Assembly: GCF_029350945.1 (NCBI RefSeq)
Contig: NZ_JARKMS010000006.1
Span: 186,001-250,000 of the forward strand
DNA length: 64,000 nucleotides
Source of the DNA: Maribacter huludaoensis
Lineage (GTDB): Bacteria > Bacteroidota > Bacteroidia > Flavobacteriales > Flavobacteriaceae
Direction of reading: 5' to 3'
The notes under the pieces are model-generated. The model worked only from the letters and a program-made list of their open reading frames with translations. It had not been told where the DNA came from and did not search any database. Made by a program: the position numbers and the translations under genes. How positions within the stretch are numbered: position 1 is the stretch's first letter; every line of letters begins with the position of its first letter. This document shows positions 17,858 to 25,864 of this stretch, one piece after another.

Positions 17858-18538
17858 TTATGCCAAAATAATTTCCTTATCTACAATTTTTCCGTCAACC
17901 ATTGTCAATTTACGATCTGCCATTTCTGCCAATTCAGCATTGTGGGTAACGATTACAAAGGTCTGTCCAAACTTTTCACGTAGCTCAAAAAATAGTTTGT
18001 GCAGGTTATCAGCGCTTTCTGAATCTAAATTACCGCTAGGTTCATCGGCAAAAATTATGGAGGGGTTGTTGATCAAGGCACGGGCAACCGCTACACGTTG
18101 TTGTTCTCCACCAGATAGTTCTGATGGTTTATGGTCGTAACGATGGGATAATCCTAAAAAATCTAAAAGTTCTTTGGCTCTATCTTCAGCTTCAGATTTT
18201 GGCGTCTTTTTAATAAATGCAGGTAGGCATACATTTTCAATGGCCGTAAATTCTGGCAATAATTGGTGAAATTGAAAAATGAATCCTATATGTTCATTTC
18301 TAAATTTTGCTAAATCTTTATCATTTAGTTCTGTAGTTTCAATACCATTGATCAGTAACGTACTGTCTTTTCTATTTGATTGAACGTCTAAAGTTCCCAA
18401 AATTTGTAATAAGGTAGTTTTACCGGCACCGGAAGCACCAACTATAGATACTATTTCTCCTTTTTTAATATGGAGGTCAACTCCTTTTAGTACTTCTAAT
18501 TCTCCGTAGTACTTATGAATGTTAGAAGCTTTTATCAT
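17858..18538 (-). CDS. lolD: LolD/MacB-like ABC transporter ATP-binding protein
   Basis: A 226-residue ATPase: Walker [11 protein letters not shown] (about residues 34-43), Q-loop [12 protein letters not shown], signature [15 protein letters not shown], Walker [13 protein letters not shown] and switch-region His in VTHNAEL. The SGNLD and length place it in the LolD/FtsE-like group, which powers lipoprotein release from the inner membrane or related export. No permease is in the operon, so the partner LolC/E-type protein would be encoded elsewhere. It heads the minus-strand operon. Confidence 0.85.
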   Translation of the reverse strand: MIKASNIHKYYGELEVLKGVDLHIKKGEIVSIVGASGAGKTTLLQILGTLDVQSNRKDSTLLINGIETTELNDKDLAKFRNEHIGFIFQFHQLLPEFTAIENVCLPAFIKKTPKSEAEDRAKELLDFLGLSHRYDHKPSELSGGEQQRVAVARALINNPSIIFADEPSGNLDSESADNLHKLFFELREKFGQTFVIVTHNAELAEMADRKLTMVDGKIVDKEIILA

Positions 18539-18696
18539 GGGTAAGTGTATGTTTAAGGTTGTAAATTGATCAAATTCAAATTTAATGAAAAACGATCATG
18601 CTTAATATAGTTATTCATATTAAGTATTAACTATTGTCCGGTTTAAGCCTAATTGAATATGGCTATTCTAAAATATGCACTATTTTATGATATTTT

Positions 18697-18770
18697 TACG
18701 TTTGATGATGAAAGAAAATATTAAATTTGTTCAACCTAAAATGAATTAGGTTAAACACAAATGGAAATTT
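18697..18770 (+). promoter_or_regulatory. folE promoter and leader with mini-ORF and hairpin
   Basis: TACGTTTG (18697-18704) matches the -7 consensus and predicts transcription from about 18708. That point is also the start of a 13-codon reading frame, MKENIKFVQPKMN (18708-18749). The inverted repeat AACCTAA / TTAGGTT (18733-18739 and 18746-18752) covers the stop of this frame. A second short frame (18761-18784) overlaps the folE start. Whether these are translated is unknown. Confidence 0.4.
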
Positions 18771-19370
18771 ATGTCCCCTTATAAGAATTTAGAAGAATAC
18801 AATCTTGAAATTACCGATGAAGTTAAAAGTAGATATTCATCTATTTTAGATGAAATTGGTGAAGATGTATCTAGGGAAGGTTTGGTGAAGACACCGGAAC
18901 GTGCAGCTAAAGCTATGTTGTTTTTAACGCAGGGGTATCAGCAAGATGCCGTTGAAATTTTACAAGGGGCAATGTTTAAAGAAGATTATGATGACATGGT
19001 CATTATAAAGGATATTGAGCTATATTCTTTGTGTGAACATCACATGTTGCCATTTTTCGGTAAGGCTCATATTGCTTATATCCCTAATGGACAAATAGTT
19101 GGGTTGAGTAAGATACCTCGTGTAGTTGATGTATTTGCTAGAAGATTACAGGTACAGGAGAGACTTACGCATGACATATTGGAATGTATTAACAATACAC
19201 TGAAACCAAAAGGAGTGGCCGTAGTAATTGAAGCTTCGCACATGTGCATGATGATGCGTGGTGTGCAAAAACAGAACTCTGTTACCACAACATCTGGCTT
19301 TAGAGGTCAATTTGAAAAGATTGAAACCAGAAATGAATTTTTAAAATTGATTAGCTCAGATCTTTCATAA
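18771..19370 (+). CDS. folE: GTP cyclohydrolase I
   Basis: A 199-residue enzyme, normal for type I, that converts GTP to dihydroneopterin triphosphate, the first step of folate/pterin synthesis. Visible family motifs: [10 protein letters not shown] (about residues 41-50), the zinc site LCEHHMLPF with Cys88 and His91, [18 protein letters not shown], and [12 protein letters not shown] with the third zinc cysteine and pterin-binding residues, then SGFRG. The ATG at 18771 is used because the earlier ATG at 18761 is out of frame and stops after seven codons. It is a single-gene unit behind the leader described separately. Confidence 0.95.
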   Translation: MSPYKNLEEYNLEITDEVKSRYSSILDEIGEDVSREGLVKTPERAAKAMLFLTQGYQQDAVEILQGAMFKEDYDDMVIIKDIELYSLCEHHMLPFFGKAHIAYIPNGQIVGLSKIPRVVDVFARRLQVQERLTHDILECINNTLKPKGVAVVIEASHMCMMMRGVQKQNSVTTTSGFRGQFEKIETRNEFLKLISSDLS

Positions 19371-19449
19371 TCTGAAAAATTGCGTATAATCAATTTATAA
19401 ATTTGGCATCTTTGTTGCATTATTTAGTTAGAATAATTAATTTTTCAAT

Positions 19450-19749
19450 ATGTCAATTTTAAAAGATAAAAAATACAAGCAACTTTTTATGGGTTTGCTT
19501 TTTGATGGTATAGGTATGTTATCATTTGCTATACCGTTTGTGGGCGAATTTTCTGATATAGTTTGGGCTCCGCTCTCCGCTTGGTTAATGACCCGCATGT
19601 ATAAAGGCAAAGTAGGTCAGGCAGCTGGGATATTCACTTTTGTAGAAGAGATTATACCAGGTTTTGATGTAATACCATCGTTTACCTTAATGTGGTTATA
19701 TACTTATGTTTTTAAGGGTTCAAAAAAAGGTCAAACAATAGAGGTTTAG
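19450..19749 (+). CDS. Small two-span membrane protein of unknown function
   Basis: A 99-residue protein with hydrophobic segments at about 13-42 and 60-90 that contain many Phe, Ile and Trp residues, plus a conserved-looking FVEEIIPGFDVIPSF stretch (about 66-80). The spacing of Asp and Glu within the hydrophobic parts suggests a folded membrane protein rather than a simple anchor. I do not recognise the family. An imperfect -7 box (CATCTTTG at 19407) precedes it, so it may be transcribed independently of folE. Confidence 0.7.
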   Translation: MSILKDKKYKQLFMGLLFDGIGMLSFAIPFVGEFSDIVWAPLSAWLMTRMYKGKVGQAAGIFTFVEEIIPGFDVIPSFTLMWLYTYVFKGSKKGQTIEV

Positions 19750-19802
19750 AACATTATCTAAGTTTGTAAAATCACTTAACTTTATCTCAAATACTATGAG
19801 TT

Positions 19803-21023
19803 GTGAAGAGAAGAAGTTTTGTTGCAAAATCCAGTTTAAGTAGCATAGCTACTTTGTTAGGAGTAGATATTGTCTTTAAACAAGTAATGCCCGATGGTTA
19901 TACTCCAATAGCTTTACAAGATACTGACCCATTTAAATTATTCAATAAAGATAAGGGTATGATCGTTTTAAACGATAAGCCTTGGAATATTGAAGCACAA
20001 GCCCATCTCCTAGATGATAAGGTAACTCCCAATAAGTCTATTTTTATTAGAAATAATGGACTTGTTCCTGAAAAAATCGATGTAGAAAACTGGACTCTTA
20101 CCATTGATGGGGAGTCTGTAGAAAAGCCAAAAACTTATTCACTTGCAGAGTTAAAGTCAAAATTTAAACATCATACCTATCAATTAACCTTAGAGTGTGG
20201 CGGTAATGGTAGAAGCGAATTTGATCCACCTGCAAAAGGAAATCAATGGACAGTGGGTGCGGTTTACTGTGCTAATTGGACTGGTGTAAGGTTAAGAGAT
20301 GTGTTAGAAGATGTAGGTATTAACGATGATGCTGTCTATTTTGGTTATCACGCTGCAGATGTGCATCTTAGTAGAGATCCTGGTAAAGAACCTATATCTA
20401 GGGGAGCACCCATTGCAAAAGCTTTGCAAGATGAAACATTGTTGGCCTTTAAAATGAACGGAGCCGATATTCCTTTAGTACATGGTTATCCCTTACGGGT
20501 CATTGCAGGAGGATGGCCTGCCTCGGTTTCTGGAAAATGGTTACAACGTATTAGCATAAGAAATATAGTTCATGACGGTACCAAAATGACCGGTACGGCA
20601 TATAGAGTGCCTTGTAAACCTGTTGCTCCTGGTGAAAAAGTGGCAGATGAAGATATGTGTATCATTGAGTCTATGCCGGTAAAATCTTTAATTACATACC
20701 CTAAATCTGGTGCTATTTTATCAAAAAGTAAAAAGTTAAGCATTAAGGGTCATGCCTGGGCAGGTGAATTAGAAGTTGACAAAATGGAATATTCCATAGA
20801 TTTTGGTGCTACTTGGAACTCTTGTTCTTTACAAAGACCTGTAAACCGTTTAGCGTGGCAGCATTTTTCAGCAGATATTTCATTTCCGCAGGAGGGATAT
20901 TATGAAGTTTGGGCAAAAGCCACTGATACAGACGGGGTAGGGCAGCCTATGTTACTACCCGGCTGGAACCCTAAAGGATATTTAAATAATGCTTGTCATA
21001 GAATAGCCGTAAAAATCACCTAG
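19803..21023 (+). CDS. Tat-exported sulfite oxidase-type molybdoenzyme (SorA-like)
   Basis: A 406-residue protein starting at GTG (19803); the nearby ATG at 19796 is out of frame. The N-terminus KRRSFVAKSS is Tat-like. The molybdopterin domain (about 60-270) includes TLECGGNGRSEF, where Cys132 is the expected molybdenum ligand, VRLRDVL, HGYPLRVIAGGWPASVSGKW and IVHDGT. The C-terminal dimerisation domain (about 285-400) has ISIKGHAWAG, VEYSID-like and W-x-AxATD motifs. It likely oxidises sulfite in the periplasm and passes electrons to the cytochrome encoded immediately after it, with no gap. Confidence 0.88.
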   Translation: MKRRSFVAKSSLSSIATLLGVDIVFKQVMPDGYTPIALQDTDPFKLFNKDKGMIVLNDKPWNIEAQAHLLDDKVTPNKSIFIRNNGLVPEKIDVENWTLTIDGESVEKPKTYSLAELKSKFKHHTYQLTLECGGNGRSEFDPPAKGNQWTVGAVYCANWTGVRLRDVLEDVGINDDAVYFGYHAADVHLSRDPGKEPISRGAPIAKALQDETLLAFKMNGADIPLVHGYPLRVIAGGWPASVSGKWLQRISIRNIVHDGTKMTGTAYRVPCKPVAPGEKVADEDMCIIESMPVKSLITYPKSGAILSKSKKLSIKGHAWAGELEVDKMEYSIDFGATWNSCSLQRPVNRLAWQHFSADISFPQEGYYEVWAKATDTDGVGQPMLLPGWNPKGYLNNACHRIAVKIT

Positions 21024-21509
21024 ATGAAAAAGCAAAATCTTGATACGCTAAAACGCGATTTTAAAGATTTATATAGAAAGACTATACTTGCCAGTGTTGT
21101 AATTGCTATTGGAGGTATTGCTTTACTGTACTTTATAGTTGACCCAAATTTATCTGCTTTTAAAGCTAACGAACCTAAAACGGAAATTGTAGAGATACCT
21201 GCTGAAAACGATTTTAATAAAATAGAAAATGGTATTCATGTAGCAACTGGTTTTATAGAGGCGCCAGGTATGACAGAGACCATTCAGAATTGTACAAATT
21301 GCCATTCATCTAAGTTGGTCATGCAGAATAGAATGAATGAAGAACGATGGAAATCTACTATTAAATGGATGCAGGAAACCCAGAATTTGTGGGATTTAGG
21401 AGAGAATGAAGCTGTAATTATCAACTATTTAGTTACCAACTATCCACCAAAAAAAGTGGGTAGGAGGGCGGTACTTACAGATGTTGAATGGTATCAACTA
21501 GAAGAATAA
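21024..21509 (+). CDS. Membrane-anchored monohaem cytochrome c, partner of the sulfite oxidase (SorB-like)
   Basis: A 161-residue protein with one membrane span (about residues 21-39) and a periplasmic domain with one haem site, CTNCH (residues 90-94), and a later Met in KWMQETQNLWDLG that could be the axial ligand. Its ATG is the base after the sulfite oxidase stop, so the two are almost certainly co-translated, as with sorA and sorB of sulfite dehydrogenases. It would pass electrons from sulfite towards the respiratory chain. A strong terminator follows 4 bp after the stop. Confidence 0.88.
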   Translation: MKKQNLDTLKRDFKDLYRKTILASVVIAIGGIALLYFIVDPNLSAFKANEPKTEIVEIPAENDFNKIENGIHVATGFIEAPGMTETIQNCTNCHSSKLVMQNRMNEERWKSTIKWMQETQNLWDLGENEAVIINYLVTNYPPKKVGRRAVLTDVEWYQLEE

Positions 21510-21513
21510 ATAG

Positions 21514-21546
21514 AAAAAGCCTTTGAATTTAATTCAAAGGCTTTTT
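21514..21546. terminator. Bidirectional rho-independent terminator
   Basis: AAAAAGCCTTTGAATT and AATTCAAAGGCTTTTT form a 16-bp perfect stem around one T. The A and T runs at the base let it act on both strands, ending the sulfite oxidase operon and the convergent lipoprotein gene. Confidence 0.9.
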
Positions 21547-21571
21547 AATTACGTTAAGTGGTAGCGTATAC

Positions 21572-22126
21572 TTATTCTATTACTACGTCAAAAGTCTGAG
21601 TAATATCAGTTTCTCCACCTGCATCTGCCAAAGTACCATCGTTTGGTTTTGTGGGTTCATGACGTAATGTAATAGTTACAGTTCCTGTACCTGCATCACC
21701 AGTTGTCAATTCAAATTCAAGACCAATAGGATTTCCATCTCCATCTTCATCAGAATATGTTACATCTGCAATAGCTCCTGATAGTCCAAAGAAAAATTGG
21801 TGTTCATCAGCTTCTTCAGCTACTTCTTCGGTAATATCTTCAGCAGGAGTTTCAGTTTCGTTCAATAATTCAATACTACCTGCGTAGGTTGTGTTTGCCG
21901 TTAAATTATCTGCCGTTATAACAGGTTCATTTGGTCCATCACCATCTAAATCTTGAGATTGAAGTGTGGCAGTACCGTCAGCACTTGTTAAAGTAACAGT
22001 CATTGTAGTGATAATTTCTTCTTCGTTTACTACTTCTGGTGTATCATCGTCACTAGAACATGATGTCATTACTGTTGCCATTAGACTTAATGCTAAAATG
22101 GTTTTTACTGTTTTGTTTCTTTTCAT
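21572..22126 (-). CDS. Acidic lipoprotein downstream of a TonB-dependent receptor
   Basis: The start at 22126 gives MKRNKTVKTILALSLMATVMTSC, a lipoprotein signal; an upstream ATG (22144) adds six residues. The mature part (about 160 residues) is very acidic, with SSDDD after the cysteine, DLDGDGPNEP and DEDGDGN patterns that resemble calcium loops, EEADEHQFFFGL and LRHEPTKPNDG. I recognise it only as the lipoprotein commonly found beside ZnuD-like TonB receptors in flavobacteria. It lies 34 bp after the receptor stop, so co-transcription is likely, and it may bind metal or substrate at the cell surface. Confidence 0.7.
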   Translation of the reverse strand: MKRNKTVKTILALSLMATVMTSCSSDDDTPEVVNEEEIITTMTVTLTSADGTATLQSQDLDGDGPNEPVITADNLTANTTYAGSIELLNETETPAEDITEEVAEEADEHQFFFGLSGAIADVTYSDEDGDGNPIGLEFELTTGDAGTGTVTITLRHEPTKPNDGTLADAGGETDITQTFDVVIE

Positions 22127-22160
22127 AATTGTACTTGTTTTCATTTGTTAATATTTATTC

Positions 22161-24554
22161 TTAATAGTTAAAAATTAGGCGCAGACGTATATTTCTGCCC
22201 ATGTCGTCTGCAAAATATCGTTGCCTATTTAGGTAGTCACGATAATTGGTATTCAATAGGTTGCTTGCACTTAGGCCCACAGTAAAATCGTTTTTATTTT
22301 TTAATGAAAAAGATGCTTCTGTATTTAGAGCTAAAAGGTGATAAGCATCTGGTGGTGTATTTATGTCCAGAATCACATTTTCTTGCTGTTCTGGAGAAAA
22401 TACTTCAATGTTATCGGGATATCTTGTTTGTTCAAAAACATACTGACTTTCTAAACTAACTAGAAAGTTGTTCCATTTAGGATTTGTATATGTAATACTG
22501 TTAGAGAAATTTAAGGCAGGCATATTTATAAGCGGAGTATCTGTATCTGTATCCGTTCCTCTTACCCAAGCAAACTTATGGTCCGTTCTTATATGTGAAG
22601 ACCAATTTTTGTATAAAGATGCATCAAGTCCTAATAAAACAGCGTTAGTCTGGCGATAAGACCATACAGGGAAAGCTCCTCTAAGCGTAAATTCTACACC
22701 TGTAGGTTCCACAAGTATAAAGTCTTTTATACTGTTTAGAAACGGAGCAACAGTATAGCCCCAGGTATTGGTGTTTCTTTCTAAAGATGCTGAGAATTTA
22801 GATGATGTTTCGCTTTTAATTCTTAAATCGCCTAATTCTATACGTGCCGCAGAATGATGTAAACCATCACTGAACAATTCTGACGGATTAGGAGCCCTTT
22901 GTGAGTAAGCGTAATTAAAACGTAAATGATTTTTGTTGTTTAATTTGTAATGCAACCCTGCTGTGCCAGAGAAATTAAGGTAGTCAAAAACAGGATTAAC
23001 AAGTAATTGCGTGCCCAAGTCCTCAAGAATTATATCCGAAAAATCGGTATCGTAGCCACGTTCTTCCCATCTTGACGTCCTATAGAATTTTTTTGAATCT
23101 ATTCTACTAAAGTCATACCGAGCTCCGGCATCTATATTCCAATCACTATTAAGTTCATAGCTACCTATAGCATAAAGGCCAAAGTCGTATTTGTCATAAT
23201 CTGGAATTAGCCTTCTGACACCGGTATCTGGGTTGGCAAAATTGGTTTGGAATCTACCTAATGCCCCTACTTTAAAATCAAAGCCTTCTTTGGCATCAAA
23301 TTTTAAATTGGTCAATAAGGAATGTGTGGTCAATTTTAAATCTAACGATGCTTTGTCTGCATCATCACCTACACGAACATCATATTCTAATCTTCTATTT
23401 TGTTGAAAATCATATTGTGTGGTCCATTTTCCAAATCCTTCAAATCTTTTATAGTAACTAAGTTTACCCAAATGATGGGTTACTTCTTGGTAGGGTTGGT
23501 CAATATCATAGGTAAAATCGTTGATTACGCTTGGTACATCACTATTAATGGCAGTAATTAAATCATCTACATTACCAATATGTGAGGCCCTTAAAATTCC
23601 AATTTCTGAATTAAAAAAGGAATAGTAACCTTCCCATCCTCTTTCAAAATCGGTTTTTCCAGCATTAAGGGATAGACCACTTTCTTTTATACCAGTGTTT
23701 GAAAGTATATAATCTGGAGCTTCTAAATCCCCTAATTTTTTATAAGAACCTTGTGCCTTAATATACAGACCGGATTTATAAGATTTGGTCAATGTAGATG
23801 TAATATTTCCGCCACGACCATTTGAAGCAAGATTTAGTTGTGTTTTACCAAACAAAGAATCTGTTCTAACAACAGGTAGTGCTTCTAAAACAATTACCCC
23901 GCCAATGGCATCACCACCGTATTCTATAGCGGCCGCGCCCTTGATTACACTTATGTTTTGATTTGCATTGACATCTACGTTAGGGGCATGTTCCTCACCC
24001 CATTCCATGTCCTGCATACGAACGTTATTGTTCAGAATTAAGATTCTACTGCCATTTAAGCCTTGTATTACCGGTTTTACAATATTACCACCTGTATTTA
24101 ACGTAGATATTCCGGCTATTTTTTTAAGTGCATCGCCTAAACTGTTACCGCTATTACGCTCTATATCTTTTACGGATAGAACATTTTCTTGTGCAGAATT
24201 GGTGGTCTTTTGTATATCACCTATAACCTTAACTTCCTTTAATTCTTCTAAGTGATGTTCTAATCTAATTTCAGAAAACGTATCACCATTGATTGTTACC
24301 GTAATAAATTTGGTGGTACATTCTGGGTGAGAAATTTCTAATTCTATAACTCCATCACATAGATTTTTAAAGGTAAATTTTCCATTTTCCTTAGAAACTG
24401 TAGAAAGATTTTTACCGGTTATATTGATAGTTGCTCCACTTAACGTACTGTTATCATGGAAATCTACTATTTCCCCTAATAGAATTGAATTGCAATCTTG
24501 AGCGTAAGCTATTGTATAACAAAAGATTGCAAAAATATATAAATATGATTTCAT
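22161..24554 (-). CDS. TonB-dependent outer-membrane receptor, ZnuD-like, with carboxypeptidase-like N-domain
   Basis: A 797-residue receptor. After the signal peptide (ending AYAQ) comes a carboxypeptidase-regulatory-like beta domain (about 22-105), then the plug (about 110-225) with LGDALKKIAGIS, IQGLNGSRILIL and MQDMEWGEEHAPNVD, and a 22-strand-type barrel ending in RLIFNY with a terminal aromatic residue. The EHAPxxD segment is typical of ZnuD-type zinc and heme receptors, so metal uptake is a reasonable inference. No STN domain is present, so it does not use the sigma/FecR signalling seen at 30.5 kb. It sits between a His/Cys-motif membrane protein and a lipoprotein. Confidence 0.8.
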   Translation of the reverse strand: MKSYLYIFAIFCYTIAYAQDCNSILLGEIVDFHDNSTLSGATINITGKNLSTVSKENGKFTFKNLCDGVIELEISHPECTTKFITVTINGDTFSEIRLEHHLEELKEVKVIGDIQKTTNSAQENVLSVKDIERNSGNSLGDALKKIAGISTLNTGGNIVKPVIQGLNGSRILILNNNVRMQDMEWGEEHAPNVDVNANQNISVIKGAAAIEYGGDAIGGVIVLEALPVVRTDSLFGKTQLNLASNGRGGNITSTLTKSYKSGLYIKAQGSYKKLGDLEAPDYILSNTGIKESGLSLNAGKTDFERGWEGYYSFFNSEIGILRASHIGNVDDLITAINSDVPSVINDFTYDIDQPYQEVTHHLGKLSYYKRFEGFGKWTTQYDFQQNRRLEYDVRVGDDADKASLDLKLTTHSLLTNLKFDAKEGFDFKVGALGRFQTNFANPDTGVRRLIPDYDKYDFGLYAIGSYELNSDWNIDAGARYDFSRIDSKKFYRTSRWEERGYDTDFSDIILEDLGTQLLVNPVFDYLNFSGTAGLHYKLNNKNHLRFNYAYSQRAPNPSELFSDGLHHSAARIELGDLRIKSETSSKFSASLERNTNTWGYTVAPFLNSIKDFILVEPTGVEFTLRGAFPVWSYRQTNAVLLGLDASLYKNWSSHIRTDHKFAWVRGTDTDTDTPLINMPALNFSNSITYTNPKWNNFLVSLESQYVFEQTRYPDNIEVFSPEQQENVILDINTPPDAYHLLALNTEASFSLKNKNDFTVGLSASNLLNTNYRDYLNRQRYFADDMGRNIRLRLIFNY

Positions 24555-24623
24555 TATATAATTTTAGCGCGAATAGGTACCGATGCAGAAATTGACATCG
24601 ATTATTTTTTTTCTAGGAGTGAG

Positions 24624-24929
24624 TTAACTCTGAATAGGGGGAGGCCTGCCAAACGTTGCATACCTGAAATAGGAAGAAGGAACTTTACTAACAAAAGGCG
24701 ATATTTTTTTACCTGTATATATTATCAATGGTAAAAGAATAAATATCAATGTAGCAACAAACGTAAAATCTGAATTTAGATTTTGTACTGCCAAATCACA
24801 AATGCTACAATTCTCAATTGTATCTACAGCATTATCTTGATGAGTGTAAACATGAAAAGATGTCACCTTAATAAGCATAAGGCAAAACAAAATAAATACA
24901 GAGAAGTATGTAAATATTGATTTCTTCAC
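24624..24929 (-). CDS. Small membrane protein with HxxxH and CxxC motifs, upstream of the TonB receptor
   Basis: A 101-residue protein from a GTG start; an in-frame stop lies just upstream, so no earlier start exists. It has a signal-like span (about 4-22), FHVYTHQDN with a His-x3-His pair, NCSICDL with Cys-x2-Cys, a second span (about 56-72) and a proline-rich tail GRPPPIQS. Paired His and Cys motifs between two spans are what a metal-handling protein would show, as in DUF2946-type proteins beside copper receptors; the assignment is inference. A -7-like TAGCTTTG (24929-24936) overlaps the start codon. Confidence 0.65.
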   Translation of the reverse strand: MKKSIFTYFSVFILFCLMLIKVTSFHVYTHQDNAVDTIENCSICDLAVQNLNSDFTFVATLIFILLPLIIYTGKKISPFVSKVPSSYFRYATFGRPPPIQS

Positions 24930-24987
24930 AAAGCTAAATTACTAAAAGAAGTAGAACTGAATGTTAAAGAAAACCTAACACGGTTAT

Positions 24988-25302
24988 TTAAAAGAGAAAT
25001 CCTAGTCCTAATCTTTTAAGCATTTTTTTTTCAAAGGCCCAAAAGAATTTGAATTGTCCAAATAACCAGCCATATATTACCAATAATATCTGATAAAACG
25101 GAAAAATCAGTAAAATTCGTAAAATCCAATAGATTGCAGAACCCCACCATGTATCTGCAAAATTAGCTTGTTGTAAGCCAATTAAATTTAAAAAAGGTTT
25201 TGCAACATAGACAGAAGAAGATCCTGTAATGGCAAAAACTATGAAAATAATGATTAATTGAAAATTGCTGGTAACGCCCCAGCGTTCTTTTAATTTTTGC
25301 AT
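24988..25302 (-). CDS. Small membrane protein, possibly DUF6787 family
   Basis: The ATG at 25302 (104 residues) is chosen over the TTG at 25323 because the TTG is part of a -7 promoter box. The protein begins MQKLKERWGV and has three hydrophobic segments (about 15-38, 52-75 and 76-92) with WWGSAIYWILR and KMLKRLGL near the C-terminus. The start KLKxRWGV is typical of a small flavobacterial membrane family often mislabelled as a diacylglyceryl transferase; no enzymatic residues are visible. It has its own promoter. Confidence 0.65.
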   Translation of the reverse strand: MQKLKERWGVTSNFQLIIIFIVFAITGSSSVYVAKPFLNLIGLQQANFADTWWGSAIYWILRILLIFPFYQILLVIYGWLFGQFKFFWAFEKKMLKRLGLGFLF

Positions 25303-25320
25303 GACATCTATTGAATGCCG

Positions 25321-25349
25321 CAAATATACTTTTTAAATGCGGGGTACAA
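25321..25349 (-). promoter_or_regulatory. Consensus promoter inside the 3' end of the upstream gene
   Basis: On the minus strand TTTTG, then 18 bp, then TATATTTG match the -33/-7 consensus. The elements overlap the last codons and stop of the DUF6146-like gene (stop at 25333-25335). The predicted start is about 13 nt before the ATG at 25302. Confidence 0.75.
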
Positions 25350-25797
25350 AAGGACCTAAACGTTGATTGTACTTTCTTTGAAAATAGATGAAATAATTAT
25401 ACAATTTATAATTTACTTCATATCCATAATCTATATGACGAGCGTAATCTATTTGTAGTTCATATAAATTGGGATTAAACTTAGAGGGTTGTAATACTCT
25501 ATTATTCCATTCTAAAACCATGATATAATTTCTATTCTCAAGAAAACTCTGAGAATAATACCCTTCAGGTTTTGCAACGGAGTTTAACCAAACATTAAAA
25601 CCAGGTTCTATTATAATTATTTCGTATTCTGTTTTGTCGCTTGAAATGGTAATAGTGTCTCCTTCAACTTGTTTAAAGGCCTGCTCTTCATCACTAGATA
25701 TAGATAAAGATTCTTTTGAAGAACCGCAACAAACCATAAATGATGCAAGCACAGCAAGTAAAAACAAATTCTGAAATAGTAAATAGTTCTTTTTCAT
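25333..25797 (-). CDS. DUF6146-like lipoprotein
   Basis: A 154-residue protein. Its signal sequence ends FMVCCGSS, with tandem cysteines so that either could be the lipid-modified one. The mature part has IIEPGFNVWLNSVAKPEGYYSQSFLENRN and EWNNRVLQPSKFNPNLYE, followed by a basic aromatic tail. This pattern corresponds to the DUF6146 family of flavobacteria; function is unknown. It is transcribed after the DUF937 gene, from which it is separated by a terminator, so it probably has a separate promoter that I could not identify. Confidence 0.7.
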   Translation of the reverse strand: MKKNYLLFQNLFLLAVLASFMVCCGSSKESLSISSDEEQAFKQVEGDTITISSDKTEYEIIIIEPGFNVWLNSVAKPEGYYSQSFLENRNYIMVLEWNNRVLQPSKFNPNLYELQIDYARHIDYGYEVNYKLYNYFIYFQRKYNQRLGPFVPRI

Positions 25798-25811
25798 AAG
25801 TTATAAGATAC

Positions 25812-25842
25812 AAAAAAACCCACTTGCATCAGCAAGCGGGTT
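25812..25842 (-). terminator. Rho-independent terminator of the DUF937 gene
   Basis: On the minus strand AACCCGCTTGC, loop TGAT, GCAAGTGGGTT (one mismatch), then TTTTTG. It lies 22 bp after the DUF937 stop and before the lipoprotein gene. Confidence 0.8.
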
Positions 25843-25864
25843 ATATAGATAAAATTTTATAAAA

